Source: Nocardiopsis sp. FIRDI 009
Lineage (GTDB): Bacteria; Actinomycetota; Actinomycetes; Streptosporangiales; Streptosporangiaceae
Reading direction: 5' to 3'
DNA length: 64,000 bases
Assembly (NCBI RefSeq): GCF_003386285.1
Contig: NZ_QPNC01000003.1
Coordinates: forward strand, 1-64,000
The notes under the pieces were generated by a model, which did no database searches, was not told the DNA's origin, and worked only from the letters and a program-made list of their open reading frames with translations. Position numbers and translations under genes: made by a program. Positions 1-7,517 of the stretch are shown here, piece by piece. Position 1 is the first letter of the stretch, and every line of letters starts with the position of its first letter.

Positions 1-66
1 ACTGCCACTACCGCAGACAGGCAGCCCAAGAATCATGACAAAACGGATCTACAACTGGAGTACAGG

Positions 67-1776
67 ATGCCCGGTGATTCCCGACCTCCGCGCCTGGCCA
101 TCGCCGCGCTCGACAATCCCTCCTGCCCGGACGAGGTACGCACTCACCTCCTCAGTGAGGTCGACGATGGGCTGCTGGCCCTCCTGGGCTGGGCGCAGGC
201 GGGCGGTCCGCTCCCTCGGGCCGTGGTAGACGAGCTGCGGAGCAGGTGTGAGCACGTCCCCGCGATGGTCCCCGAACTGTTGGACGCCCCCACCGCGGCC
301 CAGAGGGTCCTCAGTTTCACGCCCCTGAACGACGAGGTATTCCGGGCCGCCCTAGAGCTGCTTCCCAAAGCACCTGATCGAAGCGGACGTGAAGGGGAGA
401 GCATCGACCTGAGGTTGTCCCGCATCGAGGCCGCTCACTCGGCGTGGAACACCATGTGGCACCGAACCCTTGCTTCCCAGCCCGAGCGACACCGGGAGAT
501 CCTGGACTGGGCCACCGGGACGGCGGCGGAACAGCGCGTCCGGAATGCGCTCCTCAGCGATCTTCCCTGGGACGTGGAACCGGAGTTGCTCACCGAACTC
601 GCCGAGTACGACCTGCAGCGCCTCCCCGCTGTGCTACTGAGTGCGCGGGCCGCTCGAATGCGACTCGACGGCTCCACAACTGATGAGGTACGAGAGCGGC
701 TCGCCGCAGAGATCTCCGAGCACGGCGAGAAGCGGCTGCACCTGTTGGACCTGGCGCTCGAAGACGACCAGTTCTATGTGCGGATGGTGCTCGATGAGCC
801 AGTGAACTGGGTCGAGCAGCGCGTCACCAAGAACTGGAAGCACATCCTCCACCCGAACGAAGCCACCGATCGGTTCGGACGCCACCGTACCTGGCGTACC
901 TCTGCCGAGACACTAACGGAGCTCGGGCGGCGGTTCGCGACTGCCGCAGTGCAGGTCATCCCCTACTGGCAGGAGGCCTATGACAGGTCCAGCGAGAGGC
1001 CTGACAGCCTCCGCTGGCTGCGGGAGACTCTGACCCGTTTTCCTGGGATCACGCCCGAGCTTCGTACTAGCGTCCGCCCAATCATCCGCGCTGCGCAGGC
1101 ACCCTTCCGAGCGGATGGCCAACCGTGGAACCGCCGCCCGGAGCCCGCCCCCACGGATCGGCTGCGGGAGGATCTGTCCGCGATCAGGGAGTTGCTGGCC
1201 GAACCGGACGAACCGTCGGAACTTGAAGAGACACCGCTCGGCACGCCCGATCGGGTGAGCCGCCAGGACCTGGCTCGCCTGCCCACAGACGAGCTCAACC
1301 GGTACTTGGACTCCCATCCCGGTGACGACGCCTTGGTGGAGAAGGCCCTGCTCTCGCTCGCCGGTGCGACCTTCAACGGAAGGAAGATCTTCTCTGATGT
1401 TCTGGAACGCCACGCAGAGCCCGAGGCTGCGCTGCTTCGGTTGACATGGGATCTACGCCGCCGCCTGGGCGGCGGACCCCACCTGAGGCACGGGTGGGCG
1501 GAACTGGTCCTGTCACTGCCCGACGTGCGCGACGAGGTGGTGCGTGCCCTGCCACTCTGGTCCGCTCTCCGTGTTCGTGGAGGCCACTACCGCGAAGGAC
1601 ACCCGGCTGTCGCGTCGGTCGTCCGCGAGGCCCTCGGCTCGAATGTCACAGCGTGGAAGAGGTTCGCTGCCAACCCCGGGGCGAACAGCGGTGACAACGC
1701 CTGGCTGAGGCTCGGGGATGTCCTCGACACAGCCGTAGTGGGAACCGCCTGGCCGACGGCACCGCCCAAGCGGTAG
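67..1776 (+). CDS. Unknown 569-residue helical protein
   Basis: I do not recognise this protein. It is soluble and looks almost wholly helical (Leu/Ala/Glu/Arg-rich segments throughout), with no signal peptide, membrane segment or catalytic signature. A proline- and acid-rich stretch near residues 355-400 probably separates an N-terminal from a C-terminal helical domain. The ATG is preceded by GGAG (57-60) with 6 nt spacing. The codon use has the strong third-position G/C bias of a genuine actinobacterial gene, so its reality is not in doubt. It stands alone, about 210 nt upstream of the DUF6879/XRE regulatory operon on the same strand. Helical-repeat scaffolding is possible but unsupported. 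Confidence 0.8.
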   Translation: MPGDSRPPRLAIAALDNPSCPDEVRTHLLSEVDDGLLALLGWAQAGGPLPRAVVDELRSRCEHVPAMVPELLDAPTAAQRVLSFTPLNDEVFRAALELLPKAPDRSGREGESIDLRLSRIEAAHSAWNTMWHRTLASQPERHREILDWATGTAAEQRVRNALLSDLPWDVEPELLTELAEYDLQRLPAVLLSARAARMRLDGSTTDEVRERLAAEISEHGEKRLHLLDLALEDDQFYVRMVLDEPVNWVEQRVTKNWKHILHPNEATDRFGRHRTWRTSAETLTELGRRFATAAVQVIPYWQEAYDRSSERPDSLRWLRETLTRFPGITPELRTSVRPIIRAAQAPFRADGQPWNRRPEPAPTDRLREDLSAIRELLAEPDEPSELEETPLGTPDRVSRQDLARLPTDELNRYLDSHPGDDALVEKALLSLAGATFNGRKIFSDVLERHAEPEAALLRLTWDLRRRLGGGPHLRHGWAELVLSLPDVRDEVVRALPLWSALRVRGGHYREGHPAVASVVREALGSNVTAWKRFAANPGANSGDNAWLRLGDVLDTAVVGTAWPTAPPKR

Positions 1777-1899
1777 ATCCTGCGGGGAACACGGGAGGGC
1801 TCGCTTTCGAACGCTCGTCGGGTGGTGGCATCGGTCGCGCACTCGCGCATCGCCATCGACGAATCCGAGCCCAGTCGGCACCGCTGAGAATCGAAAAAT

Positions 1900-1956
1900 T
1901 CCAGGACACGAATATTCGGGGTATTCCTGGACTCGGGCGCGGCGCATGCGTAGATT
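1900..1956 (+). promoter_or_regulatory. Promoter with inverted-repeat operator
   Basis: The arms TCCAGGA (1900-1906) and TCCTGGA (1925-1931) form a perfect 7-bp inverted repeat. The palindrome CGAATATTCG (1909-1918) lies between them. The right arm overlaps a possible -35 box TGGACT (1928-1933), 17 nt from TAGATT (1951-1956). Transcription would start about 30 nt before the GTG at 1991. The layout suggests autoregulation by the XRE protein encoded at 2693; this is inference. Confidence 0.45.
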
Positions 1957-1990
1957 ACGGAGCGCAACCCCCTATCGCGGAGGTACGACC

Positions 1991-2176
1991 GTGGACATGG
2001 TCCAGATCGCCGGTGACTGCAAGGGCGACGACTGCCCCAAGGTGTTCACCACTGACAGGAACTCGATCGTGGTCCAGGGCGACCTGGTCACGAGCCTGGA
2101 CAGCCCTGACGGCGAGGCCGTTGTCGAGATTCCCCGGAGGGTGTGGGAGGAGGCCGCCCGTGCGCTTGGAAGGTGA
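1991..2176 (+). CDS. Small protein leading the DUF6879/XRE operon
   Basis: A 61-residue protein of unknown function. The GTG start is chosen because GGAGG (1979-1983) lies 7 nt upstream; a longer reading from ATG 1946 has no such site and would run across the putative promoter. It has a Cys-x4-Cys pair near the N-terminus (CKGDDC), a beta-like centre and an Arg/Glu helix at the end. Short proteins of this type commonly precede DUF6879/Scr1-type XRE genes in actinomycetes. Its end overlaps the next gene by 17 nt, implying translational coupling. Confidence 0.7.
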   Translation: MDMVQIAGDCKGDDCPKVFTTDRNSIVVQGDLVTSLDSPDGEAVVEIPRRVWEEAARALGR

Positions 2177-2693
2177 CGCCTGGCGCGAGTTCTTCGACGC
2201 CTTCAAGGACTACGCGTTCCGGTTGGAGACCCTGCCGGTCTACGGGGTCGCCTCCGAGGACGAGGAGTTCCGGCGCTTCCTGGCTGGCGAGCCGCGACCG
2301 GACGAGGAACTGGCGGACTCCCCGTGGCTGCACCGGGTCCGGAGGTTCACAGCGACCGGGCGCAAGGTGGAGCGTGTCCATGTCGTGACGCCGCCGCTGT
2401 CGGACTACCTGCGCTACGAGATGGAGTGGGGGTACGACTTCAACATCCTGGCGGGCGAGGACGTGCGGATCCTCGAAACCGACTCCCCGGCGGACCTTCC
2501 GTTCCCGGCGCACGAGGACTTCTGGCTCTTCGACGACGAGCACGTCGTCCTCATGCGGTACGAGGACGATGGCACGCAGATCGACCGGATCCTTCTCGAA
2601 GGCGCGGATGTCGGAGACTACATCTCCCGCAGGGACGCTGCGCTCCGGATGGGGATCCCCTACGAGCAGTACAGGGCACGACTGAACACATAG
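2160..2693 (+). CDS. DUF6879 family protein
   Basis: A 177-residue soluble protein of the DUF6879 type, recognised by its aromatic, acidic pattern (WREFFDAF near residue 8, then paired acidic/aromatic stretches such as EDFWLFDDEHVVLMRY). In actinomycetes this family is usually encoded next to an Scr1-like XRE regulator and is often treated as its toxin-like or co-regulatory partner; its biochemical activity is unknown. The GTG at 2160 has GGAGGAGG (2146-2153) 6 nt upstream, inside the preceding gene. The stop codon overlaps the GTG of the XRE gene by one base, so the pair is coupled. Confidence 0.75.
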   Translation: MRLEGDAWREFFDAFKDYAFRLETLPVYGVASEDEEFRRFLAGEPRPDEELADSPWLHRVRRFTATGRKVERVHVVTPPLSDYLRYEMEWGYDFNILAGEDVRILETDSPADLPFPAHEDFWLFDDEHVVLMRYEDDGTQIDRILLEGADVGDYISRRDAALRMGIPYEQYRARLNT

Positions 2694-3526
2694 TGCTGGA
2701 ACCGGAGAGCATCGACGGGCGCCGCGGAGAACTGTCCGAGGCGCTCCGTCGTGTGCGTAAGAGAGCGGGATTCACCGGCGAACGACTCGCCTCGCGCGTC
2801 GGAATGAGCCAGAGCAAGATATCGAAGATCGAAACCGGGAAGACGGTTCCCACGGCGTTCGATGTCGAACGGATCCTGCGCGTATTGAAGGCCACGCCGG
2901 AAGAAGTGGAGGAGATCTCCGCTCTGGCGCGCGTAGCCAACACGCAGTACCAGAACTGGCGCTCCTCACTGCGGCGCGGGCTGCACCACAAACAGGCGGA
3001 GTTGGCGACTCTCGAAGCCACCTCGACGACCTTTCGCTACTTCCTCCCGGCCATGATCACGGGACTGCTCCAGACGCCGGAGTACGCCCGAGCGAGCCTG
3101 GCGAGTCTGCCCGGGGACCACACGCGTGCCCTGATGAAGCGGTTCGAGCGCCAGTCCGTCCTGTACGACACTGGCAAGGACTTCACCTTTCTCCTGACCG
3201 AGCAGGCGCTCAGGTGGCCCCTGTGTCCACGCAGTGAGATGTCGGTGCAGTTGGAACGGATCGCCGCTCTGGCGGAGCTTCCCAACGTCCGGGTGGGGGT
3301 TCTTCCTCTGGAACGGGGGCCGGTTCCGGAGGGGCCGCTGTCCACGTTCACCGTCTACGACCAGTCCTTGGCGACGGTCGAGACGTTCACCGGGGCCCTC
3401 CTCATCCGGTCCGCGCAGGACGTCGCCCTCTACGCGGAGACCTTCCGCCTCTTCGAAGAACACGCACTGTTCGGCGCGGAGGCCCGAGACTTCATCCGGC
3501 GCGCAGCGGAAGCGTTTCGTGAATAA
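2693..3526 (+). CDS. XRE regulator, Scr1-type (HTH + DUF5753)
   Basis: A 277-residue DNA-binding regulator. Residues about 10-65 form a lambda-repressor-like HTH (GERLASRVGMSQSKISKIE). The rest is a DUF5753 ligand/partner domain with the usual motif ITGLLQTPEYARA. Members related to Scr1 of Streptomyces pair with DUF397 or DUF6879 proteins as antitoxin-like regulators. The GTG start overlaps the DUF6879 stop (taGTG). It lies immediately upstream of the pterin operon on the same strand, so it may autoregulate and also control that operon; a similar promoter/operator layout precedes both units. Confidence 0.85.
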   Translation: MLEPESIDGRRGELSEALRRVRKRAGFTGERLASRVGMSQSKISKIETGKTVPTAFDVERILRVLKATPEEVEEISALARVANTQYQNWRSSLRRGLHHKQAELATLEATSTTFRYFLPAMITGLLQTPEYARASLASLPGDHTRALMKRFERQSVLYDTGKDFTFLLTEQALRWPLCPRSEMSVQLERIAALAELPNVRVGVLPLERGPVPEGPLSTFTVYDQSLATVETFTGALLIRSAQDVALYAETFRLFEEHALFGAEARDFIRRAAEAFRE

Positions 3527-3594
3527 CCTCTGATGAGTCCGAACCAGGCCCGGTCGCCTTCCCGTTTCGGTTCCTCGCTTGATTTTATTCAATA

Positions 3595-3635
3595 ACGGGA
3601 AACCCGTGGATTCTCCTTCCGTGCGTATCTAGGAT
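3595..3635 (+). promoter_or_regulatory. Putative promoter/operator of the pterin-argS operon
   Basis: In an AT-richer gap, the palindrome ACGGG-AAA-CCCGT (3595-3607) overlaps a possible -35 box TGGATT (3607-3612), which is 17 nt from TAGGAT (3630-3635). A start near 3642 would leave a leader of about 33 nt before the strong Shine-Dalgarno GGAGGAG (3661-3667). The -35/-10 pair (TGGAYT-N17-TAGRWT) matches that before the regulator operon at 1928-1956, suggesting shared control. The boxes are weak matches and the call is inference. Confidence 0.4.
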
Positions 3636-3674
3636 CTGAGCGAGTTCGTTGATATCAGTGGGAGGAGAATTCTG

Positions 3675-4076
3675 GTGGCCATGGATGTGGTCGAAATCGA
3701 CGGCCTTCGCCTCCGATGCGTCATCGGCTGCACGGACGAGGAGCGCCGCGACCGCAGCGACGTCGTGATCGGGCTCCGGATCGGCGCGGACGCACGGAAC
3801 GCGGGACGCAGCGACGTCTTGGCGGACGCCTGGAACTACCGGACCCCGACCAAGGGCGTGATCCGGGTGGTGGAGGGCCGGACCTGGTTCACGGTGGAGG
3901 CGTTGGCGACGGAGATCGCCAGGGTCCTCGTCACAGAACACGACGCCCCACACGTCAGGGTCAGGGTCCACAAGCCCGGAGCCCTCAGGTTCGCCGACAG
4001 TGTCGGCGTGGTGATCGAGCGGACCCCCGCCGACTTCGCCCCCGAGAAGCACTGGGCGGAGGCGGTACCCGCATGA
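3675..4076 (+). CDS. FolX/FolB-like dihydroneopterin epimerase or aldolase
   Basis: A 133-residue member of the dihydroneopterin aldolase/epimerase fold. Predicted active-site residues are present: Glu22/Glu23 in TDEERRD, Tyr55 in WNYRTPTK and Lys100 in VHKPGALRFADSV. The NYRTxTK and ALRFADSV strings resemble FolX of E. coli (dihydroneopterin triphosphate 2'-epimerase, NYRTVTK and ALRYADSV) more than housekeeping FolB. It could therefore make a monapterin-type product, although the following folK gene implies that aldolase product (6-hydroxymethyl-dihydropterin) is also needed. GTG start with GGAGGAG 7 nt upstream. It overlaps folE by 4 nt (ATGA). First gene of the operon. Confidence 0.85.
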   Translation: MAMDVVEIDGLRLRCVIGCTDEERRDRSDVVIGLRIGADARNAGRSDVLADAWNYRTPTKGVIRVVEGRTWFTVEALATEIARVLVTEHDAPHVRVRVHKPGALRFADSVGVVIERTPADFAPEKHWAEAVPA

Positions 4077-4681
4077 GTCTCCACAGTTCAGCACTCCAAG
4101 CACCGAACGGTACTCCGCGCTCTTCCCTCCCGGACATCGGAACCGCTGAGCGCGCCGCGACCGGGATGCTGCGAGCGCTCGGTGTCGACCTGTCCACCGA
4201 GTCCACGGAGAACACCCCGGCACGCATGGTGAAGGCCTATGTCGAGCTGCTCACCCCGCGCGACTTCGACCTGACCACCTTCCCCAACGACGAGGGCTAT
4301 GAGGAGCTCCTCATCCAGCGGGACATCTCCTTCGTCAGTATCTGCGAACACCACGCCCTGCCCTTCACCGGGCAGGCCACCGTCGGCTATCTGCCGGGGG
4401 AGAGGATCGTGGGACTGTCGAAGCTCGCGCGCGTGGTCGAGCACTGGGCGCGGCGCCCACAGGTCCAGGAACGTCTGACGAAACAGATCAGCCAGTGGCT
4501 GGACGAGCGGCTCAGCCCGCGCGGCGTCGGTGTGGTCCTGCGTGCCGAACACACCTGCATGACCCTTCGCGGGGTTCAGGCGCCCGGCACCTCCACCGTG
4601 ACGTCCTCCCTGCGGGGTCTGCTCCTGGAGGACGATCGAACGCGCGGTGAGTTCTTCGCGTTGGGCGGTGCCTCGCGATGA
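4073..4681 (+). CDS. folE: GTP cyclohydrolase I
   Basis: A 202-residue enzyme converting GTP to 7,8-dihydroneopterin triphosphate plus formate, the entry step to pterins. The zinc ligands are visible: Cys91 and His94 in SICEHHALPFTG and Cys162 in EHTCMTLRGV. Pterin-binding elements also fit (RIVGLSKLAR near 111-120 and the glycine-rich PGTSTVTS end). Length is typical for the catalytic unit; the N-terminal 20 residues are variable. ATGA overlaps with both neighbours indicate tight coupling. The adjacent genes lack folP, so this copy is likely dedicated to a non-folate pterin. Confidence 0.95.
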   Translation: MSLHSSALQAPNGTPRSSLPDIGTAERAATGMLRALGVDLSTESTENTPARMVKAYVELLTPRDFDLTTFPNDEGYEELLIQRDISFVSICEHHALPFTGQATVGYLPGERIVGLSKLARVVEHWARRPQVQERLTKQISQWLDERLSPRGVGVVLRAEHTCMTLRGVQAPGTSTVTSSLRGLLLEDDRTRGEFFALGGASR

Positions 4682-5199
4682 CAGTGCCCAACCCGATTTC
4701 GGCTGTGGTGGGGATCGGTTCCAACATCCGGCCTGAACGGCATGTCCCGGCCGTGTACGCGCTTCTCGAACAGAGGTTCCACGTCACCGCGTCGTCGCCC
4801 GTGTACCGTTCCCCGGCTGTGGGGATGCCACCGGGAACCGGGGACTTCCTCAACCTCGCCGTCGAACTGGAGTGGTCCGGGTCCCTCTTCGAACTCAAGG
4901 GGGCGTTGGAATCGGTCGAGGATCTGATGGGACGTCGTCGGTCGGACACGTCCGCATGGGTGTCACGAACCGTCGACCTGGACATCCTGACCGCAGGTGA
5001 CCTGAGCGGGTCCGTCGGAGCGTTCGAGGTTCCGCACCCGGACATCGAGGTCTTCGCACACACGGCGGTTCCCCTGACGGATCTGGCGGGTGAGCGCATC
5101 CACCCCCGCCTCGGAGTGTCCTACGGCGAGATAGCCGCGGGGTTGGACACCTCGGCCCTGGTGCGGATCGGCGCCCTGACCGAAGACGGGAACGGCTGA
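4678..5199 (+). CDS. folK: HPPK-family pyrophosphokinase, atypical
   Basis: A 173-residue 6-hydroxymethyl-dihydropterin pyrophosphokinase homologue, which would transfer diphosphate from ATP to the pterin hydroxymethyl group. It has VGIGSN (11-16), YRSPAVG (43-49), the Arg of SRTVDLD (Arg97) and the two magnesium-binding aspartates Asp100 and Asp102. Unusually, the conserved PHxxxxxRxF segment reads PHPDIEVFAH (119-128): Phe and His replace the usual Arg and Phe. This Arg contacts ATP in E. coli HPPK, so activity or substrate may have changed. It overlaps folE by 4 nt and the next ORF by 3 nt. Confidence 0.85.
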   Translation: MTVPNPISAVVGIGSNIRPERHVPAVYALLEQRFHVTASSPVYRSPAVGMPPGTGDFLNLAVELEWSGSLFELKGALESVEDLMGRRRSDTSAWVSRTVDLDILTAGDLSGSVGAFEVPHPDIEVFAHTAVPLTDLAGERIHPRLGVSYGEIAAGLDTSALVRIGALTEDGNG

Positions 5200-6719
5200 T
5201 GCGCGCAAAGGGCTGTGCCGTGGCCATCGTCTGCGTCCCCTGTCGGCGCCGTCACGGCTTCTTCGTCCCGTCCTCCGAACTGGTACTCGCCTCCCTCGAC
5301 GGCGACGAACAGCGGCATCCGGCCTTCGGCCTAGCCGAACTGCTGCGTTCGGACGAGTTCGTCGCCGAGCTGCGACGGCGGGAAGCCAATGAACTGGTGG
5401 TCATCGTGGACGACCTCGCCGTGGCCAGGAGCTGGATGCTCCCGCCACAAGCACCCTCCGTGGCGGAACTGTGGCCGGCGCTTCGCCCGAATCTCGAAGC
5501 GCTCTTCGCCGGAGGTGCGATCCCGTGTCGCGTCGTGCTCTGGTCCGAGCTGCTAGCCGAGGGGCGCGAGGCCTTCGAGGCCGAGGTGACGGCCGCCGCG
5601 CGCCGGTTCCAGTGCGCCGTTGCCAGGCCGGGTGGCAGCCGGATCAGAGCCGCCATGGGCGAGGAGCTGCGCAGGCGTCGACGCTTCGAGCGTGGGACCG
5701 GTCGCGGCCACGGAGAGAACCTGATCCGGGAACGCGCGGCCATGCAGGTCGCCAACTACGCGGTCCAGGGACGTCTCATGGCCGACTGGGGTGTCGTCGC
5801 CTATGTGCCGTGGACTGAGGACGAGATCCGCCTCATGTCCCTGCTGGAACCAGGGTTCCCCGCGCGCGTCACACCCACGGGGTACGGCGGACGTCCTTCC
5901 CGGAGTGATCCGCTGGAGGCCTTCCCCGAAGGACTCACCGACCTGCGGACCGAACTCCGGCTCTACGTGGCGGATCTGCCCGGCACTCCGGGTGCGGTCC
6001 GTCCCGGACTCGTGGCGCCTCTCCTTGACGCCGTGGCCGCCCTCGTGACCCCTGGAACACGGTCCGGGGCCGTGCGCCGTATCAAGGCGTTCAACCGGGT
6101 TCTGCTCGGCGGTGCGTTGAACCGCAGGAGGACCGAGCAGCTTCTGGACACGGCGCGCCGGACGGAGCCGAGACCCGGTTGGAGACTGGAACAGACGGTG
6201 AAGAAGCTGTTCTGCCATCTGACCTCCCGCTATACCGACGAGGAGTGCCGCCGAGAACACCAGCGCCACACCCGGACCGTTCAGGAACTGGCCGGACGGC
6301 TCCCCGAGCACGCTCGTACCCGCATAGCCCTGGCACTGACCGGTTCCCTGCCGCTGGCCCCGGAGGGGATGTGGCACCCCTATTTCAGTGACATCGACGT
6401 CATGCCCCTCTTCCCAAGCCCGCCCGACGCGGCGGTGCTGGAGGCGGTGCGTTCGGCCTACGCCGCTACAGCGCGTCCCGTATGGCTGCACCTGAACGAG
6501 GGCGCCAGGGAAGGGGTCGCCGGTCTCACCCACGACCCGGTACAGGGCCTGTTCGCCGCGGACCGCCTTCACACACTCAACGACGACGAGTTCGGCAAGC
6601 TCTCCCGACTGGTCGCCCCCATGCGGCACGTCGGAGGGTCGCCGCGGGTCTTCCACGAGTTCGTCAGCGCCTATACGGAGCAAGCCGCCGCAAGGGAAGG
6701 CAACCGGGATGTCCCGTGA
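5199..6719 (+). CDS. Unknown two-domain protein; nucleotidyltransferase-like C-terminus
   Basis: A 506-residue soluble protein I cannot assign. The C-terminal part (about 290-506) contains TGS (381-383) followed 14 residues later by Asp398-Ile-Asp400 within FSDIDVMPLF. This G-S...D-x-D spacing resembles the active site of pol-beta-type nucleotidyltransferases. The N-terminal part (about 1-230) has hydrophobic strands VAIVCVP and ELVVIVDD, basic helices (ELRRRRRFER, 156-165) and ANYAVQG (185-191) leading to GVVAYVP. The order and spacing faintly recall tRNA-dependent cyclodipeptide synthases (NYxLAE...GVxxVP), but the catalytic Ser and Glu are not preserved. It sits between folK and a pteridine reductase, upstream of argS, so it is the best candidate for the step joining pterin and arginine. 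Its ATG overlaps the folK stop (tgATG). Confidence 0.75.
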   Translation: MRAKGCAVAIVCVPCRRRHGFFVPSSELVLASLDGDEQRHPAFGLAELLRSDEFVAELRRREANELVVIVDDLAVARSWMLPPQAPSVAELWPALRPNLEALFAGGAIPCRVVLWSELLAEGREAFEAEVTAAARRFQCAVARPGGSRIRAAMGEELRRRRRFERGTGRGHGENLIRERAAMQVANYAVQGRLMADWGVVAYVPWTEDEIRLMSLLEPGFPARVTPTGYGGRPSRSDPLEAFPEGLTDLRTELRLYVADLPGTPGAVRPGLVAPLLDAVAALVTPGTRSGAVRRIKAFNRVLLGGALNRRRTEQLLDTARRTEPRPGWRLEQTVKKLFCHLTSRYTDEECRREHQRHTRTVQELAGRLPEHARTRIALALTGSLPLAPEGMWHPYFSDIDVMPLFPSPPDAAVLEAVRSAYAATARPVWLHLNEGAREGVAGLTHDPVQGLFAADRLHTLNDDEFGKLSRLVAPMRHVGGSPRVFHEFVSAYTEQAAAREGNRDVP

Positions 6720-7437
6720 CCCTCGATGCGCTCTGATCACCGGAGCTGGTCGGCGCGTTGGCGCATACCTGGCCCGCAGTCTCGCCAGACGTGGCTACGC
6801 CCTCCACCTCCATGCGCGGACGAGCGCACTGGGCCCTCTCGCCTTCGAACTCCGTGAGGAGTTCGGCACGCCTGTCTTCACACACCACCTGGACCTGGAG
6901 GACACGGTACGGGTCCAGGACTGGGCACGGGACCTGAGAGACACGCGTTTCCCGCCGACCCTGCTGGTCAACAACGCCTCCCCTTTCCCATCAGGCCACT
7001 CGGTGACGGAGATCGAACACCTCGAACGAGGACTGCGCGTCCATCTCCTCGCACCCACTCTGCTCCTCGACGTCCTGTCCCGAAACGGCGGGCACGTCGT
7101 GAACATGCTCGACGCACGCCTACCGCTCACTGATGGGCTCCGGCCCGGCTACGAGCTGTCGAAACACGCACTGGCCGCACTCACCCTGATGGCGGCCAAA
7201 CGCCTCGCCCCACGGGTGCGCGTCAACGCCATCGCCCCCGGACTGCTCCTGCCCCCACCGGGACACGACGCCGAGGCACTCGGCGTTCTCGCCCGGCGAC
7301 GAGGACCACTGCGCCGCCCCGCGCACCTGGAGGACGTCGCCTCGGCCCTGTTCTTCCTCGAAGGTGCCGCATCGGTCACCGGACAGGTGATCCACGTGGA
7401 CGCGGGCGAGCACCTCGGAGCCCCGTTATACGAGTGA
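6709..7437 (+). CDS. Pteridine reductase-like SDR (FolM/PTR1 type)
   Basis: A 242-residue short-chain dehydrogenase. The NADPH motif is TGAGRRVG (11-18); an Arg-rich glycine loop of this kind is typical of PTR1/FolM. NNAS lies at 88-91. In the active site the usual catalytic Ser is Asp135 (NMLDARLPL), followed by Tyr148-x3-Lys152 (YELSKHAL). The Asp/Tyr/Lys set is the signature of pteridine reductase and dihydromonapterin reductase. It would reduce a dihydropterin to the tetrahydro form. Its start lies 11 nt inside the preceding gene. Together with the FolX-like protein it supports a tetrahydromonapterin-like product. Confidence 0.85.
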   Translation: MSRDPRCALITGAGRRVGAYLARSLARRGYALHLHARTSALGPLAFELREEFGTPVFTHHLDLEDTVRVQDWARDLRDTRFPPTLLVNNASPFPSGHSVTEIEHLERGLRVHLLAPTLLLDVLSRNGGHVVNMLDARLPLTDGLRPGYELSKHALAALTLMAAKRLAPRVRVNAIAPGLLLPPPGHDAEALGVLARRRGPLRRPAHLEDVASALFFLEGAASVTGQVIHVDAGEHLGAPLYE

Positions 7438-7471
7438 TCAGGCACAACGCGCATGACACACTTGACCAAAC

Positions 7472-7491
7472 CCCGGGCTCCCAGGCCCGGG
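7472..7491 (+). promoter_or_regulatory. Stem-loop in front of argS
   Basis: A perfect 7-bp stem CCCGGGC/GCCCGGG with a 6-nt loop lies in the only real gap of the operon (7438-7517), 26 nt before the argS start codon. There is no U-tract, so it could be a weak terminator/attenuator, a processing site or a translational control element. Confidence 0.4.
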
Positions 7492-7517
7492 AACCAAGAA
7501 CAGGAAACGGAGTCACC

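Noticed and set aside
3675-5199. A housekeeping folate operon
   Set aside because: folP is absent, the first enzyme looks FolX-like, folK has an altered motif, and the downstream genes are not folate genes.
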